From Gallionella sp. (GTDB taxonomy: Bacteria > Pseudomonadota > Gammaproteobacteria > Burkholderiales > Gallionellaceae), in contig JADGRM010000042.1 of NCBI GenBank assembly GCA_017880945.1, positions 1-11,808 on the forward strand: a DNA stretch of 11,808 nucleotides, given 5' to 3'. The position numbers and the translations under genes are program-made. Shown here one piece after another: positions 1 through 5,395 of the stretch (its first letter is position 1; each line of letters starts with the position of its first letter). The notes under the pieces were generated by a model. The model was not told the DNA's origin, did not search any database, and was given only the letters and a program-made list of their open reading frames with translations.

Positions 1-2
1 TC

Positions 3-827
3 AGCTTCGCAACCGATATCGATCGTTTTTTTGGCAATGATCGCAATTACCAGGAAAGCAATAAAACCGTGATGCAACTGGACCTTGCCAGAGTGTCCGG
101 ATATGGCGGTGACCGCAAGTTCGTGCTTTCAGCAAGAGCCAATTTGAACTTACCTTCCACGGAAAAGCGGTTGCATCTATTGCTGGAGTCCAACCCCGAT
201 CAAAATATTACCGGCGAGCCAATTCAAACCCAAAATTCACCCCTTACCAATCAGGTTTCCGCACCGCAAAGTTATGGCATAGCGGTGCGCTATGAGAAGA
301 TAAAAGCAGAATTACAGGCATTGCACTTGAGTGCTGATGCGGGGCTTAAATTTCAAGGCATAAGAATAAATCCCTTCGCGCGTGCAAGGGGCAGCTACTC
401 GGTTTCTCTGGATCAGTGGCGGATGAAAGCTGCCGAGTCAGTATATTGGTTCGATACCATAGGTGCAGGAGAAACCACCCAGCTTGACCTGGAACATTTT
501 TTGAGCGAACCGGTTCTGTTTCGCGCCACCAGTAATGCCACATGGCTCAATGACAAACAGAACTTCGACCTGCGCCAGGATCTGTCGATCTACCACACCG
601 TGAATGATCGTACTGCCTTGCTGTATCAGGCTAGTGCTATCGGGGTCACTAACCCGGAGTCTCAGGTGACGGATTATGTGGTATCGATACTTTATCGTTA
701 CCGATTGCATCGGGATTGGATGTTCTTCGAATTAAGCCCGCAACTGCATTTTCCAAAAATAAACAATTACCGATCGAGCCCCTCACTCGGCATGCGTCTG
801 GAGATGCTGCTTGACGGGTCGAAATGA
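3..827 (+). CDS. Outer-membrane beta-barrel-like protein, 5'-truncated
   Basis: The reading frame is open from the window edge to the TGA at 825-827, giving 274 residues of a protein whose N-terminus lies outside the window. GTG69 and ATG72 are in frame, but the codons before them continue the same kind of sequence, so they are probably internal. The visible part has alternating polar and hydrophobic stretches with many aromatic residues (for example GAGETTQLDLEHFL, LYRYRLHRDWMFFELSPQLHF) and charged turns, as in outer-membrane barrels. There is no CxxCH and no internal hydrophobic helix. The C-terminal segment, with a W-x-FFE-x-SPQ-like stretch followed by a final strand (LGMRLEMLL), resembles uncharacterised proteobacterial surface proteins I have seen. 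I cannot assign a function. Being a barrel is an inference from composition. Confidence 0.6.
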   Translation, partial: SFATDIDRFFGNDRNYQESNKTVMQLDLARVSGYGGDRKFVLSARANLNLPSTEKRLHLLLESNPDQNITGEPIQTQNSPLTNQVSAPQSYGIAVRYEKIKAELQALHLSADAGLKFQGIRINPFARARGSYSVSLDQWRMKAAESVYWFDTIGAGETTQLDLEHFLSEPVLFRATSNATWLNDKQNFDLRQDLSIYHTVNDRTALLYQASAIGVTNPESQVTDYVVSILYRYRLHRDWMFFELSPQLHFPKINNYRSSPSLGMRLEMLLDGSK

Positions 828-912
828 CATCTATACCTAGCACAGAACCGGACTCAGTTGCCAACGTTTTGCAGATCTGATTCTGTATGCCGGCTGTATG
901 TCGGAGCTGATA

Positions 913-1308
913 TCACCTCCCTTTCTTGAGATGCTCGATCTCGCGCCGGTCGCGTTTGGTCGGCCTGCCCTTGAAAAAGAAAGGCTGCGGCTGTGCCTTG
1001 AGTTGTGCGGCAATGGCCTCGCGCCGCTGACGGCTGGCATCGGTCTCACGATACAGCTTCTGCGCCTCGGATGCAGGACCGCGCCGATTGGACAATGCCA
1101 GCACCTCGACCACATATTGTTTCTGACCGATATTGATGGTGAGCATGTCTCCCACCACGACCGACTTGGCCTGTTTGACGCGCGCTTCATTGATATGCAC
1201 TTTGCCGCACTCGACAGCGTCAGCCGCCAGTGAGCGCGTCTTGAAGAAACGCGCGGCGCATAGCCACTTATCGATGCGGAATTTTTCTGTGTTGTCGTCT
1301 GTATTCAT
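913..1308 (-). CDS. hslR: Heat shock protein Hsp15, S4-domain RNA-binding protein
   Basis: A 131-aa protein, the usual length for Hsp15. The S4 RNA-binding domain lies near the N-terminus (about residues 10-60: RIDKWLCAARFFKTRSLA, then a GKVHINEARVK stretch). The basic C-terminal tail ends in the family-typical FKGRPTKRDRREIEHLKK. In Escherichia coli Hsp15 binds 50S subunits that still carry nascent peptidyl-tRNA and helps recycle stalled ribosomes. The same role is inferred here from family membership. The start at 1308 gives the full S4 domain. Its ribosome binding site is weak (CAGAG). The gene lies 74 bp downstream of the small gene at 1383-1643 on the same strand, so the two may be co-transcribed. 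Confidence 0.93.
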   Translation of the reverse strand: MNTDDNTEKFRIDKWLCAARFFKTRSLAADAVECGKVHINEARVKQAKSVVVGDMLTINIGQKQYVVEVLALSNRRGPASEAQKLYRETDASRQRREAIAAQLKAQPQPFFFKGRPTKRDRREIEHLKKGR

Positions 1309-1382
1309 CTCTGTAAACCGGATGCGAATGTCGAGTTGATGTTCGTGCGATTAATGGGGGGCGGATCAAGCCAGCCATTTAT

Positions 1383-1643
1383 TTATTGCAAAAGCGGATG
1401 ATCTTTCGGCAATTGTTTTGCATACCAGATCGCCAGTTTGTGTCTCAGCGTCTTTTCAGCGACCTGATCTTCGGGCAAGGGCTGGATGACTTTATCGTGG
1501 ACCAACAGCCTGTATATGTACAGGAGTTTCTCGCTTGCCGAATCCGTTGCTTCGAACTCGACCACGCCGCGTCCCTCCGCATATTTCACACCCGCAAGCA
1601 GTGCGCCTTTGAATAATTCCGCTTCATGTTTCAGTTTCTTCAT
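1383..1643 (-). CDS. Small conserved protein, DUF5062-like
   Basis: An 86-aa soluble protein starting MKKLKHEAELFKGAL and ending AKQLPKDHPLLQ. The frame is open upstream to 1781, but ATG1643 is preceded by GGAG (1650-1653) at 6 nt spacing. The alternative ATG at 1658 lacks such a site, so 1643 is chosen. The sequence is mostly helical with a central AEGRGVVEFEATDSASEKLLYIYRLL-like core (residues about 27-52) and a conserved-looking basic C-terminus. From memory it resembles the DUF5062 family of small proteobacterial proteins, whose function is unknown. That match should be treated as tentative. It is followed on the same strand by hslR and faces the small membrane protein gene at 1766 divergently. 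Confidence 0.75.
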   Translation of the reverse strand: MKKLKHEAELFKGALLAGVKYAEGRGVVEFEATDSASEKLLYIYRLLVHDKVIQPLPEDQVAEKTLRHKLAIWYAKQLPKDHPLLQ

Positions 1644-1700
1644 GGTGATCTCCGTCATTGCATAATGATTAGCACCCTGGCAAAGCGGCCGAGAAACATG

Positions 1701-1730
1701 TCGACCGAAAGCCATCATGTAATCTATACT
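1701..1730 (+). promoter_or_regulatory. Candidate sigma70 promoter for the 54-aa membrane protein gene
   Basis: A -35-like TCGACC (1701-1706) and a -10-like TATACT (1725-1730) are separated by 18 nt. They lie 35 nt upstream of the ATG at 1766, in the 122-bp gap between divergent genes. The -10 matches consensus at five of six positions and the -35 at four of six. Confidence 0.4.
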
Positions 1731-1765
1731 TAAAACACACACCAAGGAATAGTGGGGGAGGTCAT

Positions 1766-1930
1766 ATGATAAAGAATCCACGCACCCGGCGCACCATCGC
1801 AGTGATCATGGTGGTGCTGGGCGCAATGCTGATGCTCCTCGCTCCTGAAGCTTGGCCGGGTGCGCTGCTGCTTATCCTGGGCGTTGCTCTGGAGTTGTTC
1901 GGCATTGCGCTGGAGCACAAGACCAAATAA
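1766..1930 (+). CDS. 54-aa two-helix membrane protein
   Basis: A short gene with clear translation signals: GGGGGAGG lies just upstream of the ATG and the TAA is at 1928-1930. The protein has a basic N-terminus (MIKNPRTRRT, positive inside). This is followed by two hydrophobic helices, about residues 11-26 (AVIMVVLGAMLMLLAP) and 32-48 (GALLLILGVALELFGIA), with a Trp-Pro-Gly turn between them and a charged EHKTK tail. This composition, the strong ribosome binding site and the candidate promoter upstream support a real gene. It is probably a small inner-membrane protein with both ends in the cytoplasm. I recognise no named family and can assign no function. Confidence 0.75.
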   Translation: MIKNPRTRRTIAVIMVVLGAMLMLLAPEAWPGALLLILGVALELFGIALEHKTK

Positions 1931-2051
1931 ACCCGCCTGATGGCTGCAAAGGATATAAGGTGGGTAATAGGGGAAGCGAGGAATAAACCCTACGGTGGAA
2001 GTTGATTGAACCACCCCCGTAACATTTCTTGTGGCTTTTTCTGGCCGCAAT

Positions 2052-2077
2052 AAAAAACCACCACTCAGTTAGAGCGG
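2052..2077 (-). terminator. Intrinsic terminator of the 73-aa gene
   Basis: On the minus strand CCGCTC (2072-2077) pairs with GAGTGG (2061-2066), with one G-U pair and a 5-nt loop. Three nucleotides later comes a run of six T (2052-2057). The stem overlaps the stop codon at 2069-2071. The stem is short, so confidence is moderate. Confidence 0.5.
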
Positions 2078-2290
2078 ATAGGAATGCATCTTTTTCAAAA
2101 ATAGCTCCGCAACTTCCGTCGCAAGGTCAGCCGGCATAATCAGCTGTTGGGCAGTCGGCACAAGCTGCAGCTGCTGACACACGGAGTCAATTTCAGGATT
2201 CCAACCGGCGCACAAAATCTCATCGCTGTACTCGGCCTCTATCGTTTCATGCTCGATTTCGTAGTTGCTCATGTTCATAGTGACTTTCAT
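2069..2290 (-). CDS. 73-aa hypothetical protein
   Basis: An acidic 73-aa protein beginning MKVTMNMSNYEIEHETIEAE. The ATG at 2288-2290 is preceded by a near-ideal Shine-Dalgarno sequence, AAGGAGG, at about 6 nt spacing. An intrinsic terminator overlaps its stop codon, so it looks like a monocistronic gene. There is no signal peptide or membrane segment. Two cysteines (in DEILCAGW and DSVCQQ) are 12 residues apart and do not form a recognisable metal motif. The C-terminal half (LIMPADLATEVAELFLKKMH) is predicted helical. I do not recognise the family. The evidence that it is real comes from the translation and termination signals rather than from homology. Confidence 0.65.
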   Translation of the reverse strand: MKVTMNMSNYEIEHETIEAEYSDEILCAGWNPEIDSVCQQLQLVPTAQQLIMPADLATEVAELFLKKMHSYPL

Positions 2291-2878
2291 GACACACCTC
2301 CTTCTGCTTCCATGGTATTACGGCTTGTTACCACCGAATCTGGATTTTCTATCCTTGACAAAAGAACGAGCATATTACATGCCAAGACAAAGTTTGAATT
2401 GACCAGAGTGGCGCCGGTATTGGTGCAGCGGGGGATATGGATGTATTTTGCAAATGTCAGATAAATAATAAAACTGACGAAATTTCATCTTTAGCCTTCG
2501 CCAAGGTATACAAATTACGTCATATCGGAATTGGGGCACCTTCGATATTTTCCTTTTCCATAGGCTCTTCGAACACCATCTAACTCACCCACACTCTACA
2601 CGCCTACGTATCAAGAGCGCAGCGGTGATCTGGATGCACTTATTGATGTGATTAAATAAGAGCATGCGAGTCATGTGTCTGTCTGGAATGTTTAATGATG
2701 CTGACCCGTCTGATTCGGAGTATATTAACAACTGCATTGCCAACTCCTTTCCCCTGCAAGCGACACTGGTAATAATCTGTTTATTTTATGTGCGGGGAAC
2801 ATTTCGTTTTTGGCATCGCGCGCCCAACCATTTTCCTTATTCTTAAATTATCCCAATCACTGTTCAGAAAGAACCACC
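2291..2878. other. Gene-poor AT-rich intergenic region with a possible coding remnant
   Basis: About 590 bp without a convincing gene. Open frames here are short and lack ribosome binding sites. At 2609-2659 one plus-strand frame reads YQERSGDLDALIDVIK followed by TAA. This has the look of a natural protein C-terminus, but the frame is closed by a TAG about 50 nt upstream, so at most it is a degraded fragment. The right part presumably carries the promoter of the reductase gene. An extended -10-like TGGTAATAAT sits near 2768-2777 without a clear -35. No RNA gene was seen. Confidence 0.4.
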
Positions 2879-3955
2879 ATGTCACAGCTATTTTCAAAAG
2901 CCACACTGGGAACACTCACACTGCAGAATCATCTGGTCATGGCGCCGCTGACGCGCAGCCGCGCCACCGGGAATATCCCGAACCAACTGATGGCGGAATA
3001 TTACGCGCAGCGCGGATCTGCGGGGCTCATCATCAGCGAAGGCACCTCGACATCTCCGAACGGCCTGGGCTATCCGCGCATACCGGGGATATTTTCCGCC
3101 GCGCAGATCGCGGGCTGGAAACTCGTCACAGATGCGGTTCACGCCAAGGGCGCGAAGATATTCATGCAGTTCATGCACTGCGGGCGCGTCGGCCATCCGC
3201 TCAATCTGCCGGCGGGCGCACGGGTGCTGGGGCCGTCGGCAGTGGCAGCCGCCGGCGACATGTACACCGATGCCGAGGGCATGAAACAGAATGCCATGCC
3301 GCAGGCGATGACCGAGGCTGACATCAAGACCGCTATCGAGGAATTCGCCCAAGGCGCAAAGAACGCCGTGGCGGCGGGATTCGACGGCGTCGAATTGCAC
3401 GGCGCGAACGGTTATCTGCTCGAGCAGTTCATCCGCCCGAACTCGAATCAGCGCACCGACCGCTACGGCGGTGCGATCGAAAACCGCGCGCGCTTCGTGC
3501 TCGAAGTCGCCGACGCAGTGATCAAAGCCATCGGCAAGGACAAGGTCGGCATACGCCTGTCACCATACGGCGTGTTCAACGACATGCCGCTGTACGACGC
3601 GATGGAAGCCGATTACACCTATCTTGCGCAGCAGCTCAATGCACGCGGGTTGGTCTACATCCACCTGGTCGACCACTCACCGCAGGGTGCGCCAGTTGTG
3701 CCTGACTCGATCAAGAAGATGTTCCGCAGCGTGTTCAAGGGCAAGCTGATCCTCTCCGGCGGCTACGATGCCGCGCGCGCCGAAAGCGATCTGGCCGCGG
3801 GCAAATGCGATCTGATCGCCGTGGGCCGGCCGTTCCTCGCCAACCCGGATCTGGTTGCCCGCTGGAAGACCGGCGCAGCGGTGAATGCGCCCGACATGGA
3901 CACGTTCTATACGCCCGGAGCGAAGGGATATACGGATTACCCGGTGCTGGGCTGA
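2879..3955 (+). CDS. Old Yellow Enzyme family alkene reductase (NADH:flavin oxidoreductase)
   Basis: A 358-aa FMN-dependent TIM-barrel protein of normal length for the OYE/NemA group. These enzymes use NAD(P)H to reduce activated C=C bonds of enones, maleimides and nitro-compounds in the cytoplasm. Family landmarks visible are the N-terminal APLTRSRAT with FMN-contacting Thr25 and the substrate-binding pair His174/Asn177 in HGANGYLLEQF. Tyr179 is the likely proton donor. These are followed by RTDRYGG-x-IENR and the phosphate-binding segment LILSGGYD...LIAVGRPFLANPDL. The frame is open upstream to 2810, but ATG2879 places the usual LFSKATLGTLTLQN start at residue 4, so it is preferred. Its ribosome binding site (AGAAAG) is weak. 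In the usual QLWH-x-GR motif the Trp is replaced (QFMHCGR), marking a sub-group. The physiological substrate cannot be read from the sequence, and no regulator gene adjoins it. Confidence 0.93.
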   Translation: MSQLFSKATLGTLTLQNHLVMAPLTRSRATGNIPNQLMAEYYAQRGSAGLIISEGTSTSPNGLGYPRIPGIFSAAQIAGWKLVTDAVHAKGAKIFMQFMHCGRVGHPLNLPAGARVLGPSAVAAAGDMYTDAEGMKQNAMPQAMTEADIKTAIEEFAQGAKNAVAAGFDGVELHGANGYLLEQFIRPNSNQRTDRYGGAIENRARFVLEVADAVIKAIGKDKVGIRLSPYGVFNDMPLYDAMEADYTYLAQQLNARGLVYIHLVDHSPQGAPVVPDSIKKMFRSVFKGKLILSGGYDAARAESDLAAGKCDLIAVGRPFLANPDLVARWKTGAAVNAPDMDTFYTPGAKGYTDYPVLG

Positions 3956-3982
3956 TAGTCTGGAGTGCGGCCTGCGTGTGTT

Positions 3983-4069
3983 GTTGGGGGCTTCAGCCCC
4001 TTACAACCACGGCGTACCCCTTGCGGGTGTATGTGTCGCCGCTTTCTAAAAGCGCAGACATGCCTGCGC
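3983..4069. repeat. Cluster of short hairpins downstream of the reductase gene
   Basis: Three perfect short inverted repeats follow each other. The first is GGGGCTTCAGCCCC (3987-4000), flanked by GTTG and CAAC. The second is CGCTTT-CTA-AAAGCG (4040-4054). The third is GCGCAG...CTGCGC (4052-4069), whose left arm overlaps the second hairpin, so the two could be mutually exclusive structures. None has a T-tract directly after it. They may help terminate or stabilise the reductase transcript, or be worn repeat elements. Confidence 0.45.
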
Positions 4070-4117
4070 ACTCCATATAATCCCAAAGTGTGTTAAATAC
4101 GACCATAATTTTGCAGG

Positions 4118-4174
4118 TGTAGGAGCGGGCCATGCCCGCGACCAAGAGGTGCGCGGGCATGGCCCGCTCCTACA
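4118..4174. repeat. REP doublet (REPIN/BIME-like palindromic element)
   Basis: Two REP-like units face each other as a perfect 23-bp inverted repeat (4118-4140 and 4152-4174) around an 11-nt spacer. Each unit begins TGTAGGAGCGGGC and contains its own internal palindrome GCGGGC-CAT-GCCCGC. This two-level symmetry, with the TAGGAGCGGGC core, closely resembles REP sequences known from Pseudomonas and other proteobacteria that are mobilised by RAYT (TnpA_REP) transposases. No RAYT gene is present in the window, so this copy is non-autonomous. Confidence 0.85.
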
Positions 4175-4288
4175 ATTAGCGCTGCTTCTAATGCAAATTG
4201 GAATAAAAACTACGCTCCAAAGCAGAGCATGTGAACGACAAGATTCCGATTATTCAAATGTCGCCTGTATTTCTGACTGATGAGTAAT

Positions 4289-4429
4289 GGGCGCCTCTAA
4301 AAATTCAGAGTTCGCCCAAATGCAAGGCGTGGAAAAAATTTCGCAGCGCCGCATATGTATGATATGTAAGCAAGAAATTTTTTACGCAACGCAGCAGTTG
4401 GGATGAAATCTGGATTTTTAGAGGTGCCC
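4289..4429. mobile_element. 141-bp MITE-like element with TAAT target-site duplication
   Basis: The left end, 4289-4309 (GGGCGCCTCTAAAAATTCAGA), reads the same on the opposite strand as the right end, 4409-4429, at 19 of 21 positions. The element is flanked by TAAT on both sides (4285-4288 and 4430-4433), as expected of a target-site duplication. The inner sequence is also imperfectly self-complementary (AAAAAATTTC near 4333-4342 against GAAATTTTTT near 4374-4383), so the whole can fold as one long hairpin. No transposase frame fits in 141 bp, so any mobility must have been supplied in trans. The terminal repeats and 4-bp duplication would suit an IS5-like parent, but that assignment is inference. 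The right end stops 10 bp before the stop codon of the convergent dsbA-like gene. Confidence 0.8.
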
Positions 4430-4439
4430 TAATGCCGAA

Positions 4440-5183
4440 TCAGTGCTTCCCGAGCATCTCGTTGATCGCCGCTTCAAAGACAGCAAGCGGCTGGGCTCCG
4501 ACGATCACCCGGCCCTCCACCGTGTCACCCGCGGTTTTGCCGAGTATGAACGTCGGCGTTCCGGTGATACCCAGCGATTGGGCATATTTGGCTTCGTCAC
4601 CGATCTCCTTCAGATGTTTGCCATCGGCCATGCAGCTCTTGAAGGTATCGCCATTGAGCGCAAGATCTTTTGCATAACCGGCCAGCGAATCGACATCGAT
4701 CTTGTTCTGGTTTTTGAATACCAATTCTTTCATCTCCCAATACTTGCCCTGATCTCCGGCGCAGTGCACGGACTGGGCGGCTTTCAGCGCGAACGGATGC
4801 ATATCCCCCAGAGGGAGGTCACGCAGGATCAGGCGCAACTTGCCGGTGTCAATAAAGTTCTTTTTGATCTCGGGGAAAGTGGTCGTCTCGAACCGGCCGC
4901 AGTACGGGCACTGGTAGTCGGTAAACTCCACCATGGTCAGCGGCGCATCGCTTTTGCCGAGCACATATATTGCATCGCCCTTGACTTTCATGATTTGTGG
5001 CGCCTGCGGAGCTGACGGTGCTGCCTGGGCCTGCTGCTGTTGCGGCCTTGCCAGCAGCTGCTTGATCTCGCGCAGCTCCTTGAGTATCGCGTCTCCCTGG
5101 TCCTTGGTCATGGGCGCAGCCAGAACATTCCCACTCATCGTTAAAATGATCGCACTCATTATTGCCGCTAAGTAATTCTTCAT
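4440..5183 (-). CDS. Periplasmic DsbA-family thioredoxin-fold protein
   Basis: A 247-aa secreted protein. Residues 1-22 form a signal peptide (MKNYLAAIMS..., cleavage likely after LAA). A short charged helix (about 26-46, KDQGDAILKELREIKQLL) and a Gln/Ala/Pro-rich linker (48-63) follow. The DsbA-like domain carries the redox motif C92-P-Y-C95 in FTDYQCPYCGRFE and the cis-proline loop GTP210TF. Two further cysteines, C141 (in VHCAGDQG) and C184, are typical positions in the Thioredoxin_4/BdbD-like group and may form a second disulfide. The likely role is thiol-disulfide exchange on exported proteins, perhaps including cytochrome precursors; the latter is inference. ATG5183 is preceded by AAGGA at about 6 nt spacing. 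The N-terminal helix may mediate oligomerisation, as in related suppressor-type Dsb proteins. Confidence 0.9.
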   Translation of the reverse strand: MKNYLAAIMSAIILTMSGNVLAAPMTKDQGDAILKELREIKQLLARPQQQQAQAAPSAPQAPQIMKVKGDAIYVLGKSDAPLTMVEFTDYQCPYCGRFETTTFPEIKKNFIDTGKLRLILRDLPLGDMHPFALKAAQSVHCAGDQGKYWEMKELVFKNQNKIDVDSLAGYAKDLALNGDTFKSCMADGKHLKEIGDEAKYAQSLGITGTPTFILGKTAGDTVEGRVIVGAQPLAVFEAAINEMLGKH

Positions 5184-5316
5184 GATTTTCCTTGGTAATT
5201 ATTTTCAGCTAACTAAAATTCAGCCTTGGCAAGTTTCCGTTCATTTGCCGCTCAGCGCTGCCCGGCAGTCCGGAATTTTTCACTGACTTATACGAATCCT
5301 TACATATTCCATGTGC

Positions 5317-5322
5317 ATTATA
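5317..5322 (-). promoter_or_regulatory. Possible -10 element upstream of the dsbA-like gene
   Basis: The minus strand reads TATAAT here, a perfect -10 match, 134 bp upstream of the ATG at 5183. No good -35 lies at the right distance, so this is only a weak candidate. It implies a leader of about 130 nt. Confidence 0.25.
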
Positions 5323-5395
5323 TTCTCGAATGGATCTTAAAAAATACCCAAAAGTGCAAGTTCAGCCCCCTCTATCAATGTGCATAAGAAATTTT

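Noticed and set aside
1644..1781. N-terminal extension of the DUF5062-like gene to 1781
   Set aside because: The extension runs across the divergent promoter and the internal ATG at 1643 has the well-placed GGAG; the extra residues look non-coding.
2011..2040. Possible plus-strand terminator CCAC...GTGG followed by CTTTTT
   Set aside because: The stem is only 4 bp with a 16-nt loop, too weak to call.
2664..2846. 60-aa plus-strand open frame before the reductase gene
   Set aside because: No ribosome binding site, no recognisable family, and a composition that looks random.
2788..3400. Open frames on both strands overlapping the start of the reductase gene
   Set aside because: They are out-of-frame shadows of the well-supported OYE coding sequence.
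4118..4429. CRISPR array
   Set aside because: The repeats here are inverted rather than regularly spaced direct repeats, and there are no spacers.
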